Shown: piece by piece, positions 19,649 through 31,678 of the stretch | Layout of the letters: the number at the start of each line of letters is the position of its first letter | Numbering within the stretch: the stretch's first letter is position 1 | Assembly: GCF_902150065.1 (NCBI RefSeq) | Contig: NC_043990.1 | Span: 17,583,699 to 17,647,698 of the forward strand | Source: Myripristis murdjan | Taxonomy: Eukaryota > Chordata > Actinopteri > Holocentriformes > Holocentridae | Direction of reading: 5' to 3' | DNA: 64,000 nucleotides | Notes under the pieces: generated by a model | Seen by the model: only the letters and a program-made list of their open reading frames with translations | Database searches by the model: none | What the model was told of the DNA's origin: nothing | Translations under genes and position numbers: made by a program

Positions 19649-22600
19649 TCATTCCATCGGCTCCGACTCCATCACATTCTCATCAGCGCTTTCTTCCACC
19701 GGTTCTAATTCTTTGTGCTTGTTTGTCTGCTCTGACACTTCAGTGGGCTGCACCTCTGGGATCAAAAGGTTGTGCTTGACTTTGCTCAATTCGGTCATGT
19801 TGAAGCCGAGGAGAACTACAGCAGTGCTCCTCTTGAGGCTCTTCATGCACTTGCTGCGCTTGTTGCCGAAGTGGGCCGCCAACTCCGCTTTTGTGAGTGT
19901 CAGCCTTTTGCACAGCTCTTCGGTTTCAACTTTGGTCGCATAGGGGTTCAGGTGAAAGTATCTGGATATGAAGTCTCTGCGCTCCTCAGCGGAGCGGCGT
20001 TCAACTACAGTGGGCTCCAGCACCAGCTTCACTGTGGGGTCACTGTGAAACTCGGGCTCAGGTGGTGCCATCAACTTCTCTTGCTCCCGTCTCCTGCGCA
20101 TGGCTGCCCTTTCTTCTCGTTCCCGCTTGTTGGCCTCCATCACCTCCTTCCACGCTGCTTCCAGCCTCTTCTTGCACTGCAGCTCTGCCTCTGATTCTGG
20201 AGGCGCCTGCGGAGGCTTCATGGTGGACACAGTTGGAGTCACCAGAGGTGGAGCTGGAGCTAGAGTTTGTTTCATAGTGACCGCTTGTGGCATTTGGAGG
20301 AAATACAGTCCTTGTGGCTGACTGATCTGCTCAGGTGGTTTTGGTGTCTGTCGTGGTCTTCCTCTTGGTATATCATTACTTTCTATAGTCTTAGGTGGTT
20401 CTGGTTGTTTGGGTGAACACCGGCAGCGCTGAATGTGGAGCATTACAGCCTGCTGCGTGACCTTACCTGTGTACACGCCATTGCAGTAAATGCACTTGAA
20501 CGCCTCTGTGTTGAGGATAGCATGGATGGTGGGCGCTACAAAGTGTTTTTGTTTCAAATGCTGAAGGTGTTTAGCTGCATTCTGGAACTTCTCATCACAG
20601 AAGGGGCAGTAGGCGCTGTTGATTTTCACAGGAGTCTGGCAGATTTCTGGCTGGCTGCTGGGCAGCATCTTCAGGAAGATGAGGTCAAGCGAATTTGTTA
20701 CCAGGGCCAAGTTGACCTCGTTATCTCCTAGGACCTCTTTTGGTGCAGTGGTGTTGACGTCAAAGTAAGGGAACAGGATTCTCCCAACATTATTTGTGTA
20801 CACCCTGTACTCCCGCCTTATAAAGTCGCAGTATGCTTTGTTCGTAGGATTGTGCTCCTTTACATGTTCAACAAGTTGTTTGATGGAGAAGAACAGTGAT
20901 GAACAGTACAAACAATTGAGGCCATGCAGCAGGTGTTGGAATACACCCTTTTCTGACAGGAGAATTTTGCACATTAGGCATTTCACAGTTTTGTCAGGCA
21001 TTTTCTTCAAAAATGGTGCTCGGGCAGCCACACTTTCAGACTTGGATGTAGTAGATTTAGTCTTATGGGCCACCTCTGTGTGCATGTCATAGACATTGGA
21101 CGGGAAGAGTTCATTGCAGAGAGGACATGTAATCCATTTCTTAGTTTGCAACGCAGAATTACTAGCTGGCTCGACCGGCTTCAGAGGTGTACTTGTGCTC
21201 TGAGAGACGGGCATTGCTACCTGTAATGGAGCAAAAGTGTATGTTGGCATGCCATTCACCTTGTTGCCTGTGGGGATCAGGTGACTCAGTAAGGACTGAG
21301 AAGTCAGCATGGTGCCTTGTAAGGTGAATTGATTTGATGGTACCTTTTGGGGAACCACAGCCGGCTGAGATGCAGAGCTAGTTGCCACTGTCACGTTGGC
21401 CTGCAGTCCTGGTGGGAGGAGGATTTGCGAATTCTGTGGTGGCTGCCCTGGGAGCAGCGGCGAGGGAGCTAGGGCCAGTGGCGCCTGTTTCAGAGGCACA
21501 TTAGACATTGTGGGAAACTGGACCATAGGCGCTCCTTGGGGCAAAGCACTCTTGAGGGCTATAGTGGCACCAGGCTGAAGCAAACCTTTAGCCTCAGCAC
21601 TAGCCAGCTGCACCAAGGCTGAAGCTTGAGGGGGCAGAAATGCCTGGTTGGTCCCGGGGGTACATATCAAAGTGGTGCTGCTTGAAGCTCCTTGTACTTG
21701 CTGTAACGTCACCACTGTCCCAGGCTGCTGGCCGTTATTCGGTAAAACCAAGGGCCTACTACTGAATGCTTGAGGTTGCTGTGGTTTTGGGGCAATACTT
21801 GGGAATGTCACAAACACACCATTCCCATTTGGTGTTGGTTTAATGATGTAATTCTTGTTCTCAGTAATCATACCTTGTACTTGTGTGTTGACCCAATAGT
21901 GTGATGGTTCAACCAGCATGTGATGCAGCATTTGGTCCAAATTTCCAGTGATGACCTTGCACACCTTGCAGAAATATGTCTTTAAAGTAGTCGTTCCATG
22001 CACTTGTACTCGGTATCCAATAAACTGTTCTGCTAAACTCTCAAGGTGCTTGAGAATGACATGCTTCTTCATAGCAAAGATAGAAGAGCTTGGGAATCCA
22101 CATTTGCGACACTGATATCGCTCATTTCCACGATGGGTGGGTAAAGGCCCATCCCTTGCTGGTCCTGCATGAGCGGTGAGCATGGAGTGGAAGAACAGCA
22201 TGTGCCTCTTGACAGCCCTGGGGTGGCCGACATAGTGGCACTGAGTACAGGGAGCCAGTGCACAGACCGACCGCTCATACTCATGGTTGCGAGTGACGTG
22301 ACTCTTGAAGTTGTAGATGCTCCGTGTAGAATACTTGCACAGGTTGCAGCACAATGCTCGAGACCGGTATGGCCACTAAACAGAACACAATAAACAAACA
22401 AACAAACAAACAAAAAACAGTTATACATCATTTCAGGTTAAGGCTGAACCAAATTTAAAAGTCCTTGGGAAGCGGTAAGGTTAGTGCAAACCACAGTAAC
22501 AAATGTCTCAGCATTACTCTCAAAACAACAGACAATGTTACCCGAGCCAGAGGCCAGGAGATAAATGACAGAATATTAGTTAATACTCAAAGTCTTGAAA

Positions 22601-24852
22601 AATTCTGTAAAAGGAGCATGAACATGGAGTTTATGTTGCACTTATTAAAAACAGTTTTGTGGGCACCGCCCAACAATGTAGAAATGTATTTTATTTTTTA
22701 TAAGTCTAGTAAAATTTTCACAAATTGATCTAACAGGAGATTATGTAAAGCCTACGCTGTTGCACAATGGATGACTGCACAACAGCATGGGCTTTATTTA
22801 ATTGAAGCCTCTCCCCAAAGGTGAGAAGAGGGACATTTTTCACCAAAATATGTTTAGCTTTGAATTAAGTTACAACATGCTATTTGAAAGTACGGTGGAT
22901 TTATTTATGTTCTGCTCAGTTAGTTAGAAAAGTATACACCGAATAGTATATATCTTGAAATTACTTTGCATTGTTATTATATATTTGTACTGGTTAAGTC
23001 ACTTTTATGGGCGAACGCGCGCTGTGTCAGTCGGGGTACAGTTTTCAGCCCAAATTGCACGCTAGTCAGGCAGTCCTGTTTCAACTGCAGTGGAAATCGA
23101 TAGCCTTACTCATATCCATTCCAAATATTATTATTATTATTATTATTATTATTTTTTTTTTAAATAAATAAATAAATAAATCAGTCAGTAAGGATTAAGT
23201 CTGTTCTGTTGTAAACATGTGGGCATGTAAAGCCCTTTGAGACTGTAAACAGTGATACTGGGCTCTTAATAAACTTGAACTTGAATAACTGAAGCCTAAG
23301 GAGCATTCACAAGAAAGGGTCTGTGGACGTGGCGGATGTGTGAGGATGGCAAATCCATAGTATCCATCAGACTTTGTCTGGGGGAGAAAATCAGCCGTAC
23401 ACACACACACTAGCATGCACTGGAGGAATACATACAAAACAAACAAACAAACAAATACAAAAAAATGTGGTAAATACAGTTTTGTTAAAAGATAAATTGC
23501 AGATTTGCAGTACACAGCTCCAACCTATGACAGGATACCAACATTATTCACACACAAACCTGGTGTGCCTCGAAATTCAACACTCTTTACCTTTTAACAG
23601 AGGTTTCATCCAAAAATGGTCATAGACACATTAAAAATCAAGGCTGCCATGTGGAGCAAAGTGTCACATTCACCTTTTTCCGCAGTTTGCCATTGAATCC
23701 ATCTGTGAGATCAACCCACTCGGTGTCCTGAAATGCCTCCTCTTCATGCACATTTTTCTCAGACTTTTCTCTTAGATCCTGTACAAAGACACACAATTAT
23801 GACTTAGGGCTGCACTGCTGCTGAAATGATAGGTGGAGTCGCTCCGCTGAACTGACAAATAGTTAAAATGACTACAAACCACAGGTGAAACCAGTCAAAT
23901 CTAACAGCGCTGAGGCATGACTGATATCATCAACCTGACACACTCTGCTTATCAAGTGTTACAACAGAAATAACTCCATTAGCCTCATGTTTACTGAATA
24001 AAATTTACATACAAATGCAAGTAACTGTTGTAGTGTTAGAAGACATGGGTGGCAGATTACAAGTTGATGACTCTTGCTGTCCATGCACTCCATCCTGCTA
24101 CTCTCCTGTTATGTTTTCTCCTTGAGAAAACATAACAGAATCCTTGAGACAATAATAAATCCTTGAGACAATAATAACAAGCCTTTTGGAGGCAGGCTGT
24201 TGTGACTACCGCCACTGGATCGAACACAAGCCAAAACACCTAATGCACCGACTACATCATCACCAAGAGAGAAACACTACCACCACCCCACTGTTTTGCA
24301 GCTGTATGAAACAAGTAATACAGAGGCTGCCTTACACACAGTGGAAACAAGTACTCTATAACACCTGTCAAATGTTGAGTTCTGCACATTTAGAGACCCC
24401 ATGAAATGGACTCTTACTTTCTTGATTTTTCCTGTCGAAACGTTAAAACATTTGAGCGGGACATAGTGCAGACGGGTATCATTCTCAAGTGCAAACCAAT
24501 AGAATCAAGGGAGAAACACAATTTTATTTGAAGGCACACGTGGATGATCTGTGAAGGTTTCATGGGTTGAAAATCTTAATATCACTATTCAAGAGACTGT
24601 TTTATAGGAACTAGGGGTCATGTGAGGTCATTTCATGGGGACTTTCAGTAAATAATTAAGTCTCAAGTTTTCAAATTTGTGACTTAAGTCAGACCAAAGT
24701 CTAATTAATACCTCTGGGATAACATCTCTGGGATCATGGCATACCTTCAGAAGGTTCTGGCAGTCCTCAAGGCCAATCTCACACAGGATGTTTTTCACTT
24801 TCCTCCGTGTTTTTCTAACCTTATCAATGTTTTCCACCGGAAGCTGAAACAT
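19649..24852 (-). CDS. adnp2: adnp2, ADNP homeobox 2 zinc-finger protein
   Basis: Three coding exons on the minus strand: 24852-24745 (36 codons), 23778-23674 (35 codons) and 22375-19649 (908 codons plus stop), giving 979 residues (human ADNP2 about 1131). The start MFQLPVENIDKVRKTRRKVK matches the ADNP family N terminus. Four zinc-finger-like units follow (first C..C in CCNLCKYST, about residue 80 on), then a long Pro/Gln/Leu-rich middle containing LIPTGNKVNGMPTYTFAP, which fits ADNP2 rather than ADNP, then further fingers (CPLCNELFPSNVY, CLMCKILL, CPFCDEKF, CIYCNGVYTGK) and a C-terminal divergent homeodomain at about residues 868-925, ending VVLLGFNMTELSKVKH. It is a nuclear, probably chromatin-associated, transcription regulator. 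All introns are phase 0 and GT-AG. Intron 2 (22376-23673) and intron 1 (23779-24744) carry small repeats only. Confidence 0.93.
22746..22796. repeat. Imperfect hairpin in adnp2 intron 2
   Basis: TAAAGCC..CGCTGTTG pairs with its near reverse complement CAACAGCATGGGCTTTA, about 18-bp arms with three mismatches. Confidence 0.6.
23128..23181. repeat. TTA/T/AAAT simple repeat
   Basis: (TTA)n run followed by a T tract and (AAAT)n. Confidence 0.9.
23195..23287 (+). mobile_element. LINE or SINE 3'-end relic
   Basis: GTAAAGCCCTTTGAGACTGT followed by CTCTTAATAAACTTGAACTT is a tail I recognise from fish non-LTR retroposons. Only this tail is present, in adnp2 intron 2. Confidence 0.5.
24106..24177. 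repeat. Perfect hairpin plus 19-bp tandem duplication
   Basis: CTGTTATGTTTTCT (24106-24119) and AGAAAACATAACAG (24125-24138) are perfect reverse complements around five bases. Immediately after, ATCCTTGAGACAATAATAA occurs twice without a gap (24140-24158, 24159-24177). It lies in adnp2 intron 1. Confidence 0.9.
24648..24712. repeat. AAGTC-rich dispersed repeat fragment
   Basis: Contains TCAAATTTGTGACTTAAGTC, nearly identical to a stretch near 41142, within AAGTCT-type words typical of a fish dispersed repeat. Confidence 0.5.
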
Positions 24853-24866
24853 TATTCCTCAGAATC

Positions 24867-26270
24867 CTAATAAACATTAAAAGAAAGAGCGCCAAGTCAT
24901 GTTTTAGAGCATCAAATTGTGTGAATACTAAAGCAGACCATGTGCAAATTGGATAATGATATCAATAATATGACAAAAAATATTGTGCAATATAATAAGT
25001 TGCAATATATGAGGCTATTAAGTTGTACACCACCTTTTCTCCCAGGTATTTGATGCCGGGGTCTGCGTGTCCCCCTCCTGGAGCGCCACTTCACCGCTCC
25101 TGCTGCTACAGTCCAGATTTGTGCCTTTCTCTCTGCACAGGAGAAAAGCCATGTCAAACTCCACTGAGAAATTCGTCATTTTTACATGACACCTTACTGG
25201 CAAAATTACACACGCTCCAACACATGCGTTACGCTCCAACATTACGCGTTAGTAAGACTCCGTGTTGACTTCGGCATGTGTGTGATCCTCCAAGCAGCCT
25301 TAATTTCCCTGAAATGTCGAGTTTAAGTTGCGCCGCTAACCCCTTACGCCTGACTATTTTGGTGCCGTTATCAAAGCGGGCACTTTAATGCAATAAAAGC
25401 AAAGGGAAACGGCGAAAGGCATATAGAGGCAATGCAGTTGGCTGCTTTTAGCATTACACTGCTGCACGGGATGCAAACCAGCAGCCCAAGTAATATTCCC
25501 AGCGAGCAACCACTGTATCAATGAAAAGTAGTCCAATGAAAACATATCTGGAAACAATATATGACTGTATCACACAAAACTACGGCGGGACTTGCAACAT
25601 GAAATTATCTTCTACCTTTGCAAAAAAAAAAAAAAAAAGAAGAAGAAGCAAGCATCTGTAACATTCACAGTAGTATGTTAATATTATATTGTAACATAAT
25701 AGTGTAACATAACACATCGCCGGGCCTGTGAACTACCACACAAATGCTATGATACATTTTAGAGGGATGTCACACAAATATCACAGCAACTCTGAGCCAG
25801 TCTGTGCAAGAATATTATAGCGATACCACAGCAGCTGAGCACAGAAACGGTGCGATAAGGTTACTAGAGAGCAGCCCACACACTACACATCCACAGAGGG
25901 TTACCACAGAGGCTGTGTGCTGATGGGCTGGGCTGGCGTAGCATCTTATCCTGTTGAATGTCTCAGTGCCGGACTAGTTAACGTGAGCTAACGCCGCAAA
26001 CGGGTTTGACACAATAATATTGACATGCATGCTAACGCTAAATGTGTCAGACAGCATCAGTGAGGAGCTCGGTCCGGCGTGCAGGAGGCAGGAGACCGGC
26101 TCGGCTGTGCGGAGCCAACGCCGCTCGCCTTTTGGAGGATGCTCACAGATAGCTCATGTTATTTACCTGGGACGTGGTTTAATTTCCAGGCTAGTTGTCG
26201 CTGTGCCACCGTGAACGTCTCAATCTACTTTCCCTGGCGCCGCGTGCGCGTACGTCGCTACTTCCGCCGC
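24867..26270 (-). other. adnp2 5' intron and noncoding first exon (inferred)
   Basis: The coding exon is preceded by a good minus-strand acceptor (ATTAG at 24867-24871). A minus-strand CAG|GTAAAT donor sits at 26166/26167, next to a CpG-rich block (26225-26285) with an Ets-like TTCCGCC word on the + strand. The simplest model is a noncoding first exon from about 26260 to 26167. In between I see only AT-rich sequence, an A/GAA run near 25622-25650 and no convincing exon, although short minus-strand frames near 25030-25180 could hide an alternative leader exon. Confidence 0.5.
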
Positions 26271-26479
26271 GAACGATGCACACGGACACTCAGCCGCGCA
26301 TAATCCAGGGAATACGCACCATGTAGGGCAAATACGCTCAAATATGAATAATGATGTTCGATGATCCTGTCGGGGATTAAGTTATATTTGATCGAGCTTT
26401 TGTCCCCTTTTTCCTGTTGAGGAAAAAAATGGCGCTCAACTTCAGGATCTGACGTAGGAGCCCTAATTTGCATAGTGTA

Positions 26480-26815
26480 CAAAGCAACCAATCAGGCTCC
26501 TCTCCTTCTAAAACTGAATAACTTTTTTATGCTAAACCCACACTTGTAGCCACTCTTCCAGACTCCCTTGGAGTCAATTTGTGAGCATAACTGTCAGTTG
26601 AGTGTGACATAATTTCATAATTGGTCTGTTAACTCCATTTGTGACATCCCACATCAAATAGCTAGGTCTGTGGGCGTGGCCACAGCGACCCCCATAGACA
26701 GTCACGTGGTTTCTGCATGCGCTGACCAATGAGCTGTCGAGAAAATGAGCTAAATGGGCGGTCCTCTAGGCATTCAGTGATGACGTCATATCATGCTACT
26801 TTTTTCAGCCAATGA
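26480..26815. promoter_or_regulatory. Orphan promoter-like cluster
   Basis: Within 330 bp there are CCAAT boxes at 26488, 26726 and 26809, GGGCGTGGC near 26672, an E-box CACGTG at 26703-26708 and a full palindromic CRE TGACGTCA at 26781-26788. The nearest annotated gene start is the inferred adnp2 leader about 200 bp to the left on the other strand. It could be the distal adnp2 promoter, a bidirectional promoter or part of an old repeat. Confidence 0.4.
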
Positions 26816-27053
26816 CATTAGTCCCACATTTTAATTCTAGGAGCAGGTAAATATAGGCAGCTTTGGTGTTATTTGGCCTGCAGGAAATCTAAAAGTTTAG
26901 CTAGCCTGTTGAAACTTTGTTAAATAATATGACAGATGAATTGATAAAAGAAAATATAGCTAGCAGCAACTGCAGTGAAGGATGGAAACCTTTTTTCATG
27001 CTTTGTTGCATTTGAAGGCCTGGGTTATATGAATTTTGATGATTCGGACTCAC

Positions 27054-27236
27054 CTGTTCGCCTGGCAGGTACTGAGGCCTGTTCATTCGGAGAGAAATCC
27101 ACTGCCGCTCAAATTCATCAGTATGCCGGTCTACAGCTTCCTTGTGGTCAACTACTGTACCTGCAACTCCATAATCTACAATTCCACCGAGACTGACATG
27201 TTTTCTCCTGCCCATCCCAATGAACAAAGTGCCCAC
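27054..27236 (-). other. Unassigned coding-like segment
   Basis: The minus strand is open for about 60 codons, containing HVSLGGIVDYGVAGTVVDHK and FERQWISLRMNRPQYLPGEQ, and ends at a consensus donor CAG|GTGAGT at 27054/27053. I do not recognise the protein. It could be an exon of an unannotated gene, a pseudogene piece or a transposon relic, or chance. Confidence 0.25.
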
Positions 27237-27239
27237 ATG

Positions 27240-28725
27240 TCAATAAAGTGCTGTAATTTCAGTCAACGCACAAACACACAGTGCCACTCCATTTGTGTGG
27301 TCATTTGCCCTTACAGCTCCATTGCAATTTGATTTATTTCCATTAATAGCCAAGGAAAATAGAGGCGGAAGCTCAGCGTGCTAGAATAATTTAATTTGGG
27401 CCAGTTACTAAGCTGACCAGGTGAAGTCGCAGCTAGTTATGTGTTCCGTTGTGCCCTTGAGTAAGGTGCTACCTGCCAGGACTGATTGAACTTCATGGGT
27501 TAATAATGAAGCAATGCAGGTATTGACATGCATGATTTTTTACTCTCGAAGCGACCGCACCGTGGCATTTCTCAGCCAGGCAGGCCATAAGAGAATGAGG
27601 AGATGGCTGAGGCTCGCCGGAGTTACATGACAGCGTCTCTGAGCCGAAAGAGAGAAAGAAAGGGAAAATGATGATTCATAATGTCAGGCCCTCTCTGTGG
27701 AATCGGTTTGCGCCATCAGACCAGTTGAATCGAGTGCTCAGCCTAGTCCTGCTGAACATGCAGTTAAGACAGTCGAGTATATGAATATCGATTGATAGAT
27801 TGATTGATTTGCCAATGGTAAAATACACACAAAATAACCCAAACACAACTACACAATAATGAAATACACCATATAATGTGTCACAGTCCTCAGTTTTTGG
27901 TGTTCCATGTTGAACAGGACATGTAATGGCAAAGGAAACTTTTCATTTTGCACTAATCTTTCATTTGTAGTCTTATTTTGAATCATGTCTATGCTGTAAT
28001 AGACCAGTGAGCTGTCCAAGTTGCCTTCTGCACAATGCATGCTGGGATAGGCTCCAGAGCCCTCCAGAGTAAACATTTATGGAAAGTGAAGGAATATATG
28101 AATGAATGAAATCAAAATAGCATTTGCTCATCACTTTTTAATGTAGATAAAAGATACCATGACACCATATTGTATTGTCTTCAACAGAAATAAACGAATA
28201 TACTGTAAATGTCATAGATTATCTGTGAAAATGTATGTATGAAGTGTTTGGTTGCGATTCATGTATGTTTCACACCAAGTTTCCCCAGAGACTGTGGATA
28301 CATTTTCACCCGACAGTGGCTTTTATATCGCTCCAATGAGATGTGCATCCATCTTTTATGAACAATGAGTGAGCAGAGGAGCCGACAGCCTCCGCCAGCA
28401 GGGATATTTCATGTTGAACACATCATTTGTAACTAATATGTTACAATATACGAATTTAGGTTAAAAACAACACAATCTGTGCATCCATCAAAACTGAAAG
28501 TTGTGATGCAGACTTCCTCCTAGGTAGTAGGAGAAAATGAAGCAGACAATCAACGACAGGAATAATAATAATAATCTATATTCTGTACATCATTTTGCTT
28601 TTTTTGTTTTTGGACAGGAGAGCTTTTCTGTAAAGTCTTAAAATGTTTCCTGGATGAAAAGAAGCATCTGGAAATGAGCTGATGAATAACATCAGTGATA
28701 AAATGATAAAGTGATAGTGATAAAG
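27240..28725. other. Gene-free stretch
   Basis: No supported exon, RNA gene or repeat family; only TTGATTGATTGA-type simple sequence near 27792. Confidence 0.5.
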
Positions 28726-28726
28726 T

Positions 28727-29577
28727 GATAGGGCTCCAATACATTTTCAAAATTCCAGACTTCTCCAGACCTACATTTCCAGACATCTGAGCGTATTTTT
28801 TTCAGACTATGTTTAACATCTCATACTAGTGAGAGCTACATGTTTACCATGCATGTAAATACTCCCAACTGGACTGAAAGGGTTAAGATAGGCCATAATG
28901 AGTGATACTGGATATAGCTCATTATGGAAAGGTAGCTTCAATAAAGAACCAAACACAATATGAATCTTTTTTTTTTATTAAAGCTGCAGTGCTAAAAATA
29001 ACAATGCAATGCAGCTCAGTTTTGGGGAGCTATCAGCAGGCTTTAAGTTGAATTCCTACTGTAAATAAAGTAATATATAGTTTACTATGGAACTATAAAG
29101 GATGTGCCTCCAGTGACTTTCCCCTCATTAGCTGTAGTAAGAAAATCCTGCGAACTTCACCCACAAAACTGACTGCACCTTGCTTTTCTGTTTTAGGATC
29201 CTTCACCAACCATTTTTTATATTTTGGATGGGCAAGCCATTTTTCAGAAAACTTACATTCTCCCAGCTTGTGGCTTTGCATGAGATGGCACAGCAGGTGC
29301 CAGTGGACAGGTGTTTGACACGCTCTGCCCCGCCCTCTCAGGGGACAACACTGAGCTGGCAGATCCAAATGCCGACAAATCCAAATAGGATGCTTATATG
29401 ATTAATTTACTCTTGCAATTTCTCAATTACACTTTTTAGAAAACTGTTAATACAAGCTGTAGTCTGGAAATGCAAATGTATTTCATACTCTCTCCTTTTT
29501 CCCATACTTATCCAGACCTGGAAATCATCAAAATGATGTTCCATACTTTTTCAAGCTTTTCCAGACAGTGTATGAAC
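28727..29577 (-). mobile_element. hAT-like DNA transposon relic with zinc-finger exon
   Basis: The left end (AATTCCAGACTTCTCCAGAC) and right end (CCCATACTTATCCAGACCTG and CAAGCTTTTCCAGACAGTGT) are sequences I know as termini of a common fish repeat. Inside, the minus strand at about 29093-29280 encodes CKFSEKWLAHPKYKKWLVKD, the N-terminal finger start of a family of fish hAT-like transposases, but the second C-x2-C knuckle is not readable. No catalytic domain is present. Old and inactive. Confidence 0.55.
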
Positions 29578-29899
29578 ACTTTACAGGAGAGAGCTTAGAC
29601 AATGTCAAGGCCAAGAATCTTTTTATCTGGAGGGAAGATGACATGTTTACGGCTTTCCTCATTCCATCAGATACAGTGTGTAAGCTGTGATTCAAAACAT
29701 CATGTGAGATAAAATCTGGTCCTGTGGTCAACTATATAAATAAACAGTATGAATTTGGATCCATGATGCTTCTAGTATTTTTCAGTACATTCAGGGTCAA
29801 AATCAGAGGAAACATAGTTTTAAATTATGTTAGCAAATGTTAAAAACATTTGTGTTGAAAAGTGTTGTGCCCAAACAACCCTCAGCCCAAAATATCACA

Positions 29900-31473
29900 C
29901 ATACACAAAGTAAATGATTTCAGTTAGATGTATTAATCACTTTCATTACTTTAACAAGCACAATTTACAGTCAAAAACAGGCTACGGTCCATTAGTGCCT
30001 TAGACAGCAAGTAATTAACAATACATTAGTCGTGTGTAACACACTGGGGCAGGATTCTTTAAAACCTGGAGTTCAGTCAGGTCACCTTTAATATAATTAG
30101 ACATTTAGCTGTACAAGAGACTATATTACGTCCCTCATATAACTTCAGAGAGGCATGAGGAAGAGTTGCTGTCTACATAAACAGACCAGCTTGGTGTGCA
30201 TTAGCCAAAACATCTGCTTTGCCTCAGACTGGTCTGTCTACAACTAGCATTTCTTCCATCTGACAGATACACATAGGTATACCTGCCATTTATAACACAT
30301 TTATGTTTGAAATAGGCCCTTGTCTGCTGGTGGTAAAGCCTGTGTTCAGTGATGCTCAGTGGTTTAGGACTAATCTCTTTCCAAGGTACCCATGACACAC
30401 TGATGTCCAGAAAAAACGGACTGTATTGTCTTAAATGTCACAGTAGTTGCTTAACCTACAATGGATTTTGTTCACTTAAAACCAGATCAATAACCAAGTT
30501 TAACCAAGAGGGAGTGCCTTACAGGGTGTAGCTTCACTGTATTCAAGCTATGGCTCAGAGCAGAGAAACTACCCCATACCAATTCCTTCATGCCTTTCGA
30601 GTAAAGGGAGAACACTGAGGTCACAAATGGCAATCACAGCACACAAAATTCATGTAGCGTTAAAAAACACATCAATATCCTATCAGGAAATACTGTTAGA
30701 TGGGCCACAGTATACACTTGGAAAAAACAGACTTAAAGACAGAGCTTTCAGTATGTCCAAATGATCTCAGAATCCAATAAATAAGAAAAGGAAAAAAAAA
30801 AGCAAAAGTGAAATGCAGTAAGAAGTAGGTTATGTCATTGTGTCGCAATTTCATTTAAACTATGCGAGGTGAGGGCTCTAAAGTACAGAATCCACAGAAG
30901 GCATTGATTGTTTAAAATAGCTCTCAGAAATTATCTATAGACAAAACGTATTGGTGCTGAATAGACACAAGATTTTACAGGACTGTCAACAGGTAATCAA
31001 TACAGAACAAGATTAATATCAATAGTACATTTATGTAAACTGGATTGGATTTAGGAAATAAAAACACCCCAAAGGTGGCGGGCGTTCCATCTCCGCAGAG
31101 TCGTCCACTTTGTTGCATAAGGTTTGCTGTTTGAGCATGGCCTGGAGTTCGTCTAGCTAACAGATTGTTTTGAGTCCAGCAGAGGGAGCAGCAAAGCAGG
31201 GGAGGGGCAAAACATGAGAACATCTTCCACAGAAAATTTTGGACACTTGAGGTATGGAACAACCAATTTTTCCTGTTTCCAGAGAAAGCTGGAAAAAAGG
31301 TCCAATTTCCTGGAAAAGATTCAGGACACTGCATTTTTCTGAGGTGGTTGGAATGTTGACCACGTTTAGCCCCGTTGCCCCCATTGCTACCCTCACCCCT
31401 CCTCTCATGGGACGAGAGTGGAGGTCAGGGTGTCTGTGCAATATAATCCGCTCTAGAGGGACAGAGGACGGGG
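29900..31473 (-). other. Probable azin1 3' UTR
   Basis: Downstream of the azin1 stop on the minus strand with no competing gene. Antizyme inhibitor mRNAs usually have long 3' UTRs. The true end is not fixed; a reverse-strand AATAAA at about 28974-28980 lies beyond a repeat and could also be used. Confidence 0.35.
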
Positions 31474-31639
31474 TTACACACGGTACTTGACCATGGAGAA
31501 GTTCTTCATGGTGCTGTCCAGTGCCACGCCGGCCTCCTGCATTTCGTACCTGCAGGAAACACACAAAGCACTGAGATGAGCTCTCTATATATTCCTCACA
31601 TTTCTGTTACATCCATATCATGATTCCCCCTTTGTCAAC

Positions 31640-31678
<39 letters not shown>

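Noticed and set aside
19772-20194. 140-codon + strand open frame
   Set aside because: Antisense to adnp2 exon 3, whose zinc fingers and homeodomain explain the sequence.
25018-25242. 74-codon minus-strand frame upstream of adnp2
   Set aside because: Contains a methionine-led stretch and possible splice words, but no family match; could at most be an alternative leader exon.
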